Shown one piece after another: positions 10,159 to 18,631 of a stretch of DNA of 64,000 nucleotides (its first letter is position 1; each line of letters begins with the position of its first letter). The notes beneath the pieces are model-generated. The model did no database searches. It worked only from the letters and a program-made list of their open reading frames with translations, and was not told where the DNA came from. The stretch is from Halalkalibacter akibai JCM 9157. GTDB lineage: Bacteria; Bacillota; Bacilli; Bacillales; Bacillaceae_D. The stretch spans positions 1 through 64,000 of the forward strand of contig NZ_BAUV01000012.1 in NCBI RefSeq assembly GCF_000513135.1. Reading direction: 5' to 3'. A program made the translations under genes and the position numbers.

Positions 10159-10287
10159 GTGGAATGAAGCGGAAGGCACTTGACTCCTGCGGGAAAAGAG
10201 GGAAAGGTAAGACCACACAGACGAAACGTCGTGGGGGCTTAGCTTCCTCCCCGCGGAATGCAAGTGCCTGCAGCGCAATGAAACGGA
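10159..10287 (+). repeat. Dispersed ~127-bp hairpin repeat, copy A
   Basis: First of three copies (others 46538-46663 and 58194-58320), all in the same orientation. Shared blocks are ACTTGACTCCTGCGGGAAAA, CACAGACG, GTCGTGGGGGCTT and GCGCAATGAAACGGA. Outer arms AGGCACTTG (10174-10182) and CAAGTGCCT (10261-10269) pair; the centre forms GACG-AAA-CGTC. Confidence 0.85.
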
Positions 10288-10355
10288 GCATGAAGGACTT
10301 ACAAAAATAAGTAAATAAAAAAAATTCACAAAAAAGACAAAAAAAGATTCAAAAT

Positions 10356-10369
10356 TGTAAGCGATTACA
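10356..10369 (+). promoter_or_regulatory. cre site (CcpA binding) upstream of the first acyl-CoA synthetase
   Basis: TGTAAGCGATTACA fits the catabolite-responsive element consensus TGWNANCGNTNWCA at every position. It overlaps TACAAT -10 candidates (10366-10371, 10371-10376), which suggests glucose repression of lcfA. CcpA control of fatty-acid degradation is known in B. subtilis. Confidence 0.75.
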
Positions 10370-10440
10370 ATACAATAGAGATAGAGGAGATTGATTTATG
10401 AGAAAGGAGTAAGATCAAAGTAGTAAGGGGGAGATAGTAA

Positions 10441-12147
10441 ATGACAACGGTTGAGAAGATTTGGCTAGACCATTATCCTGAGGAAGTTCCACATTCGATT
10501 GAATATGATGAGAGGTGTTTACACGATTATTTAAAGATATCTGCTGAGAAATACTCAACAAACACAGCTCTCCATTTTCTAGGTAAGGATATGACGTTCA
10601 CGGAATTGTACGAACAAGCAAAGCAGTTTGCCAACCAGTTACAGACACTTGGTGTAAAAAAAGGTGACCGTGTAGCTATTATGTTAGCAAATTGTCCTCA
10701 AGGAGTCATAAGCTACTACGGAGCACTTATGGTTGGAGCAGTTGTTGTTCAGACGAATCCACTTTATGTGGAAAGAGAATTAGAACATCAACTCGTTGAC
10801 TCAGGTGCAAAAGTAATCATTTGTTTAGATCTTGTCTTTCCGCGTGTTGAAAAAGTCCGTTCGAAAACCAAACTAGAACATGTCATTGTCACAAGTATTA
10901 AAGACTATCTACCATTTCCTAAAAATTTGCTCTATCCTTTTGTTCAAAAGAAAAACACAGGCATCAAAGTTGATATCGAATACAACAATAAAACAATCGC
11001 ATTTAAACCGTTTCTAAAAGCTGGAAAAGCAACAGAAGTACATGTTGACATGGATCCTGTTTCTGACTTAGCTCTACTGCAATACACAGGGGGAACTACG
11101 GGTCCTGCTAAAGGGGTTATGCTAACTCACCAAAATCTAGTTGTAAATACATTGCAATGTATTCACTGGACATATAAAGTAACTCCTGGAGAAGAAAGAG
11201 GGTTAGCTGTATTACCATTTTTCCATGTATACGGTATGACTGTCAGTATGAATCTTGGCATTATGAACGGGCATACGACTGTCATTTTACCGAAGTTTGA
11301 TCCAAAAGATGTTTTAAAAACGATTGAGAAACAGAAAATCACATTGTTTCCAGGTGCACCAACAATGTATGTGGCTTTAATTAATGACCCTAGTATTAAA
11401 GAACATAATTTGTCTTCAATTAAAGCGTGTTTAAGTGGAGCTGCACCACTTCCGTTAGAAGTACAACAGAAATTTGAAAAATTAACTGGAGGCAAACTTG
11501 TAGAAGGGTATGGGTTAACTGAAACATCGCCTGTTGCCATTTCAACGCCAATTTGGGGGAAACGGAAAACAGGAAGTGTTGGAATACCTTGGCCTGATAC
11601 AGAAGCGGCTGTGTTATCTGCAGAAACAGGTGAACCTGCTGAAATAGGTGAAGTTGGTGAGATTGCTATTAGAGGCCCTCAAGTAATGAAAGGGTACTGG
11701 AATCGTCCCGAGGAAACGGCAAAAGTTTTCAAAGAAGATTGGTTCCTCACTGGTGATATGGGATACATGGATGAAGAAGGGTACTTCTTTATTGTTGACC
11801 GTAAGAAAGATATGATTATTGCTGGTGGCTTCAATATTTATCCAAGAGAAATTGAAGAAGTGCTGTATGAGCATGAGGCGATTCAAGAAGCCGTGGTCAT
11901 TGGTGTGCCAGATGAATACCGGGGTGAAACCGTAAAAGCCTTTGTCGTATTAAAAGAAGGGAAAAATTTGACTGAAAAAGAACTGGATGAGTATTGTCGT
12001 AAGAATTTAGCAGCATTTAAAGTTCCGAGACTATACGAATATCGTCAAGAACTTCCTAAAACATTGGTCGGCAAAATTTTAAGACGGGTTCTTGTTGAAG
12101 AAGAAAAGCAAAAGCAAGTACCGAAAGAAAAGGTTAGCAACGAATAA
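10441..12147 (+). CDS. lcfA: Long-chain fatty acid-CoA ligase (first paralog)
   Basis: Activates long-chain fatty acids to acyl-CoA with ATP, the first step of beta-oxidation. The 568-aa AMP-forming ligase has the AMP-binding P-loop LLQYTGGTTGPAKGVMLTH near residue 212, the A5 motif VEGYGLTETSP, the A7/A8 region TGDMGYMDEEGYFFIVDRKK and GGFNIYPREIEEVL, and the C-terminal catalytic lysine in LVGKILRRVL near 545. It is the paralog of the gene at 13032, with many long identical stretches. ATG 10441 follows AAGGGGGAG. It has its own terminator and an upstream cre site but no visible FadR box, so it appears to be a single-gene unit. Confidence 0.92.
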   Translation: MTTVEKIWLDHYPEEVPHSIEYDERCLHDYLKISAEKYSTNTALHFLGKDMTFTELYEQAKQFANQLQTLGVKKGDRVAIMLANCPQGVISYYGALMVGAVVVQTNPLYVERELEHQLVDSGAKVIICLDLVFPRVEKVRSKTKLEHVIVTSIKDYLPFPKNLLYPFVQKKNTGIKVDIEYNNKTIAFKPFLKAGKATEVHVDMDPVSDLALLQYTGGTTGPAKGVMLTHQNLVVNTLQCIHWTYKVTPGEERGLAVLPFFHVYGMTVSMNLGIMNGHTTVILPKFDPKDVLKTIEKQKITLFPGAPTMYVALINDPSIKEHNLSSIKACLSGAAPLPLEVQQKFEKLTGGKLVEGYGLTETSPVAISTPIWGKRKTGSVGIPWPDTEAAVLSAETGEPAEIGEVGEIAIRGPQVMKGYWNRPEETAKVFKEDWFLTGDMGYMDEEGYFFIVDRKKDMIIAGGFNIYPREIEEVLYEHEAIQEAVVIGVPDEYRGETVKAFVVLKEGKNLTEKELDEYCRKNLAAFKVPRLYEYRQELPKTLVGKILRRVLVEEEKQKQVPKEKVSNE

Positions 12148-12157
12148 CTTAAATACA

Positions 12158-12191
12158 AACAGGTATCCCAAGGCTGGGATACCTGTATTTT
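12158..12191. terminator. Bidirectional terminator between lcfA and the lipoprotein gene
   Basis: CAGGTATCCCA and TGGGATACCTG are perfect 11-bp arms around a 4-base loop, with T-rich flanks on both strands. The two genes converge on it. Confidence 0.8.
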
Positions 12192-12206
12192 AATGGCGTA
12201 AAAAAT

Positions 12207-12863
12207 TTATAAATGAGGATTAGCCTCTGCCATTTGTTCTTCTCCAAACAAGTCGATGACACTTTCACTTTGATAAAGGATACGCACAAGACCTTTTCCT
12301 TCTGAAAAATAATAAACGGTCTCATCTACATAAACTGGAAGAACAGCAACATCTTCTCCACTCATAAGAATCGTTTCTTCCACTTCTTCTGTGGCTGAAA
12401 AAAAGAGTTGTTCCTTATTTTGTTCCTCGTATTGATACTCTTCTAAAACCAATAATGGATCTCGATCCTCCTCTTCAATAGCAAGTCGGATTGAATCAAA
12501 GGTAACCGTACCTTCTTGAAATTCATGGGTTATAAAGACCGCTTCAGCTTCACTATCAATCTTCAGAATCCGGTAGAAAGCTAATGCTTGACCTTGGTGT
12601 CCTTCGGCTAGAATGATTTGATCTGTTTTAGCTAAAAAATTCATTCCCTCCCCAAGACCTGTACCGTCGTGATACATATCGTAATCTGTAAAAGGTTGAT
12701 AAGTATCAATAAGACGAGCAAATGTATCCACGTCGCTTTCCTGTTCTACTTTTATGTTATCTTGCTCAAGCTCCTGCTCTGTTTCTGGAGTAGATTCTGC
12801 CTGACAACCTACTAGAAAAATAACGACCAATAGAAAATTAAACAAACGTTTGATTAAAATCAC
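12207..12863 (-). CDS. Putative lipoprotein of unknown function
   Basis: A 218-aa protein with a lipoprotein signal peptide: positive residues KR, hydrophobic core FNFLLVVIFLV, then the lipobox LVGC with the lipidated Cys at about residue 20. It should be anchored outside the membrane. An acidic, Glu/Gln-rich linker follows (ESTPETEQELEQDN), then a folded-looking domain with no motif I recognise. The start is uncertain. The GTG used here overlaps the best ribosome-site-like sequence (AGAGGTG), while the codons at ideal spacing are ATT/ATC; the first downstream alternative is TTG at 12845. It is a single-gene unit inserted between the two acyl-CoA synthetase paralogs. Confidence 0.75.
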   Translation of the reverse strand: MILIKRLFNFLLVVIFLVGCQAESTPETEQELEQDNIKVEQESDVDTFARLIDTYQPFTDYDMYHDGTGLGEGMNFLAKTDQIILAEGHQGQALAFYRILKIDSEAEAVFITHEFQEGTVTFDSIRLAIEEEDRDPLLVLEEYQYEEQNKEQLFFSATEEVEETILMSGEDVAVLPVYVDETVYYFSEGKGLVRILYQSESVIDLFGEEQMAEANPHL

Positions 12864-12953
12864 CTCTACCCTTACTATTACCAGCTTTTATGCCTAGTAT
12901 AACGAAAAAAAATGATCGAAAAACAAAAAAATAAATAAATAACTATTTAAAAA

Positions 12954-12971
12954 TGAATGAACATTCATTAC
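12954..12971 (+). promoter_or_regulatory. FadR operator upstream of the second acyl-CoA synthetase
   Basis: TGAATGA-ACAT-TCATTAC resembles the perfect operator at 14803-14820, with five of seven right-arm bases conserved. It abuts a TACAAT -10 candidate (12969-12974), so binding would block the promoter. Confidence 0.65.
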
Positions 12972-13031
12972 AATAGAGAGTAGAGAGGATGAAAGCTTGA
13001 AAGGAGAGAGGAATAAAAGGAGGCTGTTTAC

Positions 13032-14738
13032 TTGACTACTACTGTAACTGAAAAAGAATGGGTTAATCGTTATGATAAAGAAATTCCAGGTTCAATTGAT
13101 TATCCTGAACTAGCGCTACACGAACTAATTGAACAAGTAGCGAAGCGATCTCCTAACCATGTAGCACTTGAGTTTTTAGGAAAGTCGCTTACGTATAGGG
13201 AATTTAATCAATCTGTAAGACTATTTGCCAATCAATTACAAGCAATGGGACTAAAAAAAGGAGACCGAGTAGCGATTATGCTACCAAATTGTCCACAGGG
13301 TGTAATTGCATATTATGCTACATTACTAGCAGGTGGTATCGTAGTACAAACAAATCCGCTATATGTTGAAAGAGAATTGAAACATCAATTAATTGATTCA
13401 GGTGCTAAATTTATTTTATGTCTAGATTTGCTTTACTCAAGAGTAATGAAGGTAAAAGAGGCAACCAAAATTGAACATATTATTGTAACCGCTATCAAGG
13501 ATTATCTGCCATTTCCTAAAAACTTAATTTATCCTTTTATACAGAAGAAAAATACGGGAATAACGATTGATATTACGTATAACGAACGGACTCACCGGTT
13601 TGTTTCACTTCTGAAAAAAGGTTCTGACAAGGTTGTTCCAGTTGAGGTAGATTCAGAAAGTGACCTAGCCTTGCTTCAATACACAGGAGGTACGACAGGT
13701 CTCGCTAAAGGGGTTATGCTTACCCATAAAAATCTAGTTGCCAATACGATTCAATGTCGACACTGGATGTATAAAATGAAAGAAGGACAAGAAAGAACAC
13801 TGGCTGTACTTCCTTTTTTCCATGTGTACGGGATGACAGTTTCAATGAATTTAACACTGATTACCGGGAACACTTTGCATATCGTTCCGAAATTTGATGT
13901 CGAACAAGTGTTAAAAATCATCCATGAGAAAAAGATTACGATATTCCCAGGGGCTCCAACGATGTATATTGGATTAATTAATCATCCTGAGATGAAGAAA
14001 TATAATTTAACGTCAATTGAAACTTGTATTAGTGGTTCTGCAGCGTTGCCTGTTGAAGTTCAAGATCGTTTTGAACAGTTAACTGGAGGGAAGCTAGTAG
14101 AAGGGTATGGCTTAACCGAAGCGGCACCTGTTACGCATTGTAATTTACTATACGGAGAAAGAAGAAAAGCAAGTATTGGTTTACCATGGCCTGATACAGA
14201 GGCTGTTATTCTTTCAATGGAAACAGGCGAACGTGCTGAACAAGGAGAAGTTGGTGAACTCGCTATACGTGGTCCTCAAGTGATGAAAGGTTATTGGAAT
14301 CGGCCCGAAGATACGAAAGCTACTATGAATGGTGAATGGCTGCTAACAGGCGATATGGGATATATGGATGAGGATGGATTCTTTTATATTGTTGATCGCA
14401 AAAAGGATATGATTATCGCTGGTGGCTTTAATATTTATCCGCGTGAGATTGAAGAAGTTTTATATAATCATCCAGACGTTCAAGAAGCAGTAGCTATTGG
14501 AATTCCAGATGAATATCGCGGAGAAACGGTAAAAGTCTTTATCGTGAAAAAAGAAGGAACGACTCTTACTCAGGAGCAATTAAATGCTTACTGCCGAGAA
14601 AATTTAGCTGCTTATAAAGTGCCGCGTAAGTATGAGTTTAGAGATGAGCTTCCGAAAACCATTGTAGGGAAAATTTTAAAACGGGTATTAATTGAAGAAG
14701 AAAAGGAAAAAAAGAAATTAGAACAAAAAACTAGTTGA
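13032..14738 (+). CDS. lcfA: Long-chain fatty acid-CoA ligase (second paralog)
   Basis: Acyl-CoA synthetase of the AMP-forming class, 568 aa, feeding beta-oxidation. The P-loop LLQYTGGTTGLAKGVMLTH lies near residue 213; TGDMGYMDEDGFFYIVDRKK, GGFNIYPREIEEVL and the C-terminal PKTIVGKILKRVL lysine are all present. Its place directly before fadR matches lcfA of B. subtilis, so this copy is the positional ortholog and the gene at 10441 the extra one. Translation starts at TTG 13032 after AAAGGAGG with 8-base spacing. A FadR-like box upstream indicates repression by the product of the next gene and release by long-chain acyl-CoA. Confidence 0.93.
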   Translation: MTTTVTEKEWVNRYDKEIPGSIDYPELALHELIEQVAKRSPNHVALEFLGKSLTYREFNQSVRLFANQLQAMGLKKGDRVAIMLPNCPQGVIAYYATLLAGGIVVQTNPLYVERELKHQLIDSGAKFILCLDLLYSRVMKVKEATKIEHIIVTAIKDYLPFPKNLIYPFIQKKNTGITIDITYNERTHRFVSLLKKGSDKVVPVEVDSESDLALLQYTGGTTGLAKGVMLTHKNLVANTIQCRHWMYKMKEGQERTLAVLPFFHVYGMTVSMNLTLITGNTLHIVPKFDVEQVLKIIHEKKITIFPGAPTMYIGLINHPEMKKYNLTSIETCISGSAALPVEVQDRFEQLTGGKLVEGYGLTEAAPVTHCNLLYGERRKASIGLPWPDTEAVILSMETGERAEQGEVGELAIRGPQVMKGYWNRPEDTKATMNGEWLLTGDMGYMDEDGFFYIVDRKKDMIIAGGFNIYPREIEEVLYNHPDVQEAVAIGIPDEYRGETVKVFIVKKEGTTLTQEQLNAYCRENLAAYKVPRKYEFRDELPKTIVGKILKRVLIEEEKEKKKLEQKTS

Positions 14739-14765
14739 AATGATCAGATAAATAAAAAGAAGTAA

Positions 14766-14794
14766 TTGACAATTCCAATCTTTTTCACTAAAAT
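14766..14794 (+). promoter_or_regulatory. Sigma-A promoter of fadR
   Basis: TTGACA (14766-14771), a 17-base spacer and TAAAAT (14789-14794). The FadR operator follows at the expected start of transcription. Confidence 0.7.
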
Positions 14795-14802
14795 ATAATA
14801 TA

Positions 14803-14820
14803 TGAATGAGTATTCATTCA
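14803..14820 (+). promoter_or_regulatory. FadR operator (autoregulatory)
   Basis: TGAATGA-GTAT-TCATTCA is a perfect 7-bp palindrome matching the known Bacillus FadR box. It lies between the promoter and the GTG start of fadR, so FadR should repress the fadR-fadB-etfBA operon, including itself. Confidence 0.8.
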
Positions 14821-14837
14821 TTAAAGGAGAGAAGATA

Positions 14838-15422
14838 GTGGGAAAGAAAAAAGGACCAAAATACAACCAGATTATAGAAGCAGCAGTTAAAGTGATAGCA
14901 AGTCATGGCTACCATCAAGCGCAAGTATCTAAGATAGCAAAAGAAGCTGGAGTAGCTGATGGAACCATCTACTTATATTTTGAAAACAAAGAAGATATCT
15001 TAATTTCATTATTTGAAGAAAAGATGGGACACTTTGTTGAAATCATTCGCGAGAGAATATCTGCCGAGTTATCAGTAGAAGATAAGTTCTTAATTTTAGT
15101 TAAAACTCATTTTGAGCAGTTACAAGCAGATAAATACCTTGCGATTGTAACGCAACTTGAACTAAGACAATCAAATACAGAACTTCGTTTAATGATCAAC
15201 AAAATTTTTAAAAACTATTTACTGCTGTTGGAGGAAATCCTAACAGAAGGAAAAGAAGCAGGTTATTTTTTAGCTGACCTAGATAACCGTTTAGCTAGAC
15301 AAATGGTTTTTGGAACGTTAGATGAGGTCGTAACCAATTGGGTTATGAAAGATTGTAAATACGATCTACTAGCTTCAGCTGAGCCTGTACACAACATGTT
15401 GCTACGCGCGTTTCGCGCTTAG
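14838..15422 (+). CDS. fadR: Fatty acid degradation regulator FadR (TetR family)
   Basis: TetR-family repressor of fatty-acid degradation genes; long-chain acyl-CoA is the inducer in B. subtilis. The N-terminal helix-turn-helix lies at about residues 10-55 (IIEAAVKVIASHG, VSKIAKEAGVADGTIYLYFENKEDIL), and the C-terminal ligand domain contains the conserved stretch AIVTQLELRQSN. GTG 14838 after AAAGGAG gives 194 aa, exactly the B. subtilis length; an upstream in-frame ATG at 14802 overlaps the operator and is rejected. It heads the fadR-fadB-etfB-etfA operon. Confidence 0.95.
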   Translation: MGKKKGPKYNQIIEAAVKVIASHGYHQAQVSKIAKEAGVADGTIYLYFENKEDILISLFEEKMGHFVEIIRERISAELSVEDKFLILVKTHFEQLQADKYLAIVTQLELRQSNTELRLMINKIFKNYLLLLEEILTEGKEAGYFLADLDNRLARQMVFGTLDEVVTNWVMKDCKYDLLASAEPVHNMLLRAFRA

Positions 15423-15444
15423 CTTCATGAAAGGAGAGTTGTCA

Positions 15445-16221
15445 ATGACTTATTTTAAGGTAAAGGTTGAAGACAAGGTTGCTCTCATTACTTTGAATCG
15501 ACCTCCAGCTAATGCTCTTTCAAAAGGCGTTCTCAAGGAACTAGACCAAGTACTTAAGAATGTAAAAAGCAATGATGATGTACATGTCCTTCTTCTCCAT
15601 GGCGAAGGTCGCTTCTTCGCAGCTGGTGCAGACATTAAAGAATTTACAGAAGCAAAAGATGGAGCGGAGTTTGCTCAACATGCGAGAATGGGGCAGGAAT
15701 TGTTTGAAGAAATTGAGAATTTTCCTAAACCCGTCATCGTCGCCATCCACGGAGCAGCTTTAGGTGGAGGTTTAGAGCTTGCGATGGCATGTCACATTAG
15801 ACTTGCAACAAAAGACGCTAAGTTAGGTTTACCCGAGTTATCATTAGGATTAATTCCAGGTTTTGCAGGAAGCCAACGTCTTGCCAGGTTTGTCGGAACG
15901 GCTAAAGCAACGGAAATGCTTCTAACGAGTGAACCGATAACGGCGATGGAAGCACAAGCACTTGGTCTTGTTAACTCGACTTATGAATCAGAAGAGTCAT
16001 TATTAGCAGAATCTCGTAAACTAGCTTTGAAAATAGCTGCAAAAAGTAGAGTAGCAGTGGAAAGAACACTTGAACTGCTAACGTATAGTCAACCTTCGAA
16101 GCAACAAGCAGGTTCCATTCGTGAAGCTGAATTGTTCGGTGAAGTGTTTGACTCAGAGGATGGAAAAGAAGGCATACAAGCTTTTATTGAAAAACGTTCA
16201 CCTAATTTTAAACATAAATAA
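15445..16221 (+). CDS. fadB: Enoyl-CoA hydratase
   Basis: Crotonase-family enzyme that hydrates trans-2-enoyl-CoA in beta-oxidation. It is 258 aa, equal to B. subtilis FadB. The oxyanion-hole motifs are FAAGADIKEF (about residues 59-68) and GAALGGGLELAMACH (about 104-118), and the catalytic Glu region is LPELSLGLIPGFAGSQRL. The start is ATG 15445, preceded by AAAGGAG at 15430-15436, rather than the in-frame ATG 15427 that precedes that site. It follows fadR by 22 bases and precedes etfB by 22 bases, so it is in the FadR-controlled operon. Confidence 0.93.
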   Translation: MTYFKVKVEDKVALITLNRPPANALSKGVLKELDQVLKNVKSNDDVHVLLLHGEGRFFAAGADIKEFTEAKDGAEFAQHARMGQELFEEIENFPKPVIVAIHGAALGGGLELAMACHIRLATKDAKLGLPELSLGLIPGFAGSQRLARFVGTAKATEMLLTSEPITAMEAQALGLVNSTYESEESLLAESRKLALKIAAKSRVAVERTLELLTYSQPSKQQAGSIREAELFGEVFDSEDGKEGIQAFIEKRSPNFKHK

Positions 16222-16243
16222 CCAAATAGTAGGAGGGTCCCAC

Positions 16244-17013
16244 ATGAATATTTTTGTAATTATGAAGCGTACGTTTGATACGGAGGAAAAAATTTCTATT
16301 AGTGGCGGTCGCATTGATGATAGTGGAGCAGAATTTATTATAAACCCTTATGATGAATATGCGATTGAAGAAGCGATTGTTTTAAGAGATGCACATGGCG
16401 GAGAAGTAACAGTTGTAACTGTCGGAGAAGAAGATGCTGAAAAAGAATTACGTACAGCACTTGCGATGGGTGCAGACAAAGCTGTTTTAATCGACAGTGA
16501 AGAGGTTGATGAATTAGATCAATTTACAACAGCAACTTTACTTGCTACTTACTTAAAAGATCAAGAAGTAGACATTATTCTAGGCGGAAATGTTGCGGTT
16601 GACGGCGGGTCTGGTCAAGTCGGTCCTCGTGTAGCTGAACTTTTAAATATCGCGCAAGTGACAACGATTACAAAATTAACGGTAGCAGATGGAAAAGCAA
16701 CAATTGTACGTGACGTAGAAGGTGATGAGGAAACAGTTGAAGTATCCTTACCTGTATTAGTTACAGCTCAACAAGGTTTAAATGAGCCGCGTTACCCATC
16801 ATTACCTGGAATTATGAAGCTAAAAAGAAGCCGTTAGAAACACTAGACTTAGATGATCTTGATTTAGATGAAGATGATGTCGAAGCAAAAACGACTACGG
16901 TAGAAATTTATTTACCACCAGCAAAACAAGCAGGAAAAATACTTGAAGGTGATTCAGCAACTCAAGTAAAAGAGCTTGTATCATTGTTAAAATCTGAAGC
17001 GAAAGTCATTTAA
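16244..17013 (+). CDS. etfB: Electron transfer flavoprotein beta subunit (frameshifted)
   Basis: With EtfA it carries electrons from acyl-CoA dehydrogenases to the quinone pool. The frame from ATG 16244 (AGGAGGG upstream) ends at TAG 16835-16837 with KLKRSR. The homologous sequence needs one more base near 16819 (AAG-GCT-AAA-AAG), which gives IMKAKKKPLETLDLDDLDLDEDDVE and runs to TAA at 17011-17013, about 256 aa, the family length. The adenine-nucleotide-binding fold shows ALAMGADKAVLID, GGNVAVDGGSGQVGPRVAELL and the conserved IVRDVEGDEETVEVSLP. The lost base is probably a consensus error. It overlaps nothing; etfA starts 14 bases later. Confidence 0.92.
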
Positions 17014-17027
17014 TAGGAGGGGTATTC

Positions 17028-18005
17028 ATGGCGAAAAAAACATTAGTCATCGGTGAAGTTCGAGACGGAGAATTACGTAACGTATCTTTTGAGGCAGTTG
17101 CAGCAGGGAGAACCGTTGCAGACGGTGGAGAAGTAGTAGGTGTACTTTTAGGAGAGAATGTAAGCGGTTTAGCTGAGTCGTTAATCCAATATGGAGCAGA
17201 CCGTGTTGTTACAGTTGATCATGCTGATTTGAAATCTTATACAACAGATGCTTATCAACAAGCCCTTTTGCAAGTGTTTGATGTTGAGAGTCCAGAAGCG
17301 GTAATCTTAGGGCATACGGCTGTTGGAAAAGATGTATCCCCACGTTTAGCAATGAAGCTTAATGCTGGTCTGATTTCAGATGCTATTGCAGTTGAATTAG
17401 ATGGTGGGGAACCGGTCTTTACACGTCCGATTTACTCAGGTAAGGCTTTTGAGAAAAAGAAAATCAATGAGGGCGTAGTGTTTGCAACAATTCGTCCAAA
17501 TAACATTCCAGCTCTTGAACAAGATGCTTCTAGAAGTGGTGATGTTTCAAGTGTAACGGTTGATATTAAAGATCTTCGTACAACGATTCGTGATGTCGTT
17601 CGTAAAGCAACTGGTGGAGTCGATCTATCTGAAGCAAATGTTATCGTAGCAGGTGGCCGTGGAGTAAAGAGTGAAGACGGCTTCAAACCTCTACAAGAAC
17701 TTGCAGATTTATTAGGTGGGGCAGTTGGAGCTTCACGTGGAGCTTGTGACGCAGAATATTGCGATTATGGTCTTCAAATCGGTCAAACAGGTAAAGTGGT
17801 AACACCAGATCTTTATTTTGCGATTGGAATTTCAGGCGCTATCCAACATTTAGCTGGGATGTCAAATTCAAAAGTCATTGTTGCCATTAACAAAGACCCA
17901 GAAGCACCGATCTTTGAAGTAGCTGATTACGGAATTGTTGGTGACTTATTTGAAATTGTCCCACTGTTAGTAGAAGAACTAAAAGCAGTATTAGTATCTA
18001 ACTAA
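17028..18005 (+). CDS. etfA: Electron transfer flavoprotein alpha subunit
   Basis: FAD-binding subunit of ETF, 325 aa, the family length. The C-terminal FAD domain shows the signature [15 protein letters not shown] (about 205-219), [40 protein letters not shown] and [30 protein letters not shown]. The N-terminal half pairs with EtfB. It starts at ATG 17028 after AGGAGGGG and ends the fadR-fadB-etfBA operon before a terminator. Confidence 0.96.
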   Translation: MAKKTLVIGEVRDGELRNVSFEAVAAGRTVADGGEVVGVLLGENVSGLAESLIQYGADRVVTVDHADLKSYTTDAYQQALLQVFDVESPEAVILGHTAVGKDVSPRLAMKLNAGLISDAIAVELDGGEPVFTRPIYSGKAFEKKKINEGVVFATIRPNNIPALEQDASRSGDVSSVTVDIKDLRTTIRDVVRKATGGVDLSEANVIVAGGRGVKSEDGFKPLQELADLLGGAVGASRGACDAEYCDYGLQIGQTGKVVTPDLYFAIGISGAIQHLAGMSNSKVIVAINKDPEAPIFEVADYGIVGDLFEIVPLLVEELKAVLVSN

Positions 18006-18018
18006 TAACTTAATTTAT

Positions 18019-18048
18019 GAGCACACCAAATCAGGTGTGCTCTTTCAC
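18019..18048 (+). terminator. Terminator of the fad-etf operon
   Basis: GAGCACACC and GGTGTGCTC are perfect 9-bp arms around a 6-base loop, followed by TTTC. Confidence 0.75.
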
Positions 18049-18141
18049 ATTCAAAAGATTCAAGGTGAAAAAAATGCGTACCAACTCAAAATAAGGTTAA
18101 AATAATGAACAGGCAACAGATTAGCCACTCAGTGTAGTGTT

Positions 18142-18150
18142 TGGTATAAT
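18142..18150 (+). promoter_or_regulatory. Extended -10 promoter of trxA
   Basis: TGGTATAAT, an extended -10 with a perfect TATAAT, lies 42 bases before the trxA start. No good -35 is visible. Confidence 0.55.
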
Positions 18151-18192
18151 CAAATTGAGTTAAAACATGTTAATATATAGGAGGTTTTTTTA

Positions 18193-18507
18193 ATGGCAAT
18201 TGTAAATGTAACAGATCAAACTTTTGCAACTGAAACAAGCGAAGGAGTTGTTCTTGCAGACTTCTGGGCACCTTGGTGCGGACCTTGTAAAATGATTGCT
18301 CCAGTCCTTGAAGAATTAGATTCTGAAATGGGCGATAAAGTCAAAATCGCTAAAATTGATGTTGACGAGAACCAAGAAACAGCTGGTAAATTCAGTGTAA
18401 TGAGTATCCCTACTCTACTTGTTTTAAAAGACGGAGAAGTAGTAGACCAAGTTGTTGGATTCCAACCGAAGGAAGCATTAGCTGAATTACTAAATAAACA
18501 TCTTTAA
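18193..18507 (+). CDS. trxA: Thioredoxin
   Basis: General cytoplasmic disulphide reductase, reduced by TrxB and NADPH. The 104-aa protein has the active site WCGPC with Cys29 and Cys32, the buried Asp in VLADFWA, and the cis-Pro loop SIPTLLV. The ribosome site is TAGGAGG. It is a single-gene unit between an extended -10 promoter and a strong terminator, in its usual place before uvrC. Confidence 0.97.
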   Translation: MAIVNVTDQTFATETSEGVVLADFWAPWCGPCKMIAPVLEELDSEMGDKVKIAKIDVDENQETAGKFSVMSIPTLLVLKDGEVVDQVVGFQPKEALAELLNKHL

Positions 18508-18520
18508 TTTTTTTTATAAG

Positions 18521-18552
18521 ACCGTTTCCTTCCTTTGGAGACGGTTTTTTTC
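18521..18552 (+). terminator. Terminator of trxA
   Basis: ACCGTTTCC and GGAGACGGT pair around a 7-base loop, followed by seven or more T. Confidence 0.85.
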
Positions 18553-18631
18553 TATTTCTAAGTATTGCTAAATAGATCTTACTTGCTTTTCTCTTCATTC
18601 TCGCAAACAATAGATAGTGAGGTGGAGTACG

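Noticed and set aside
14802-14837. Upstream ATG start for fadR
   Set aside because: It lies inside the FadR operator, at the expected transcription start, and has no ribosome site; GTG 14838 gives the family length.
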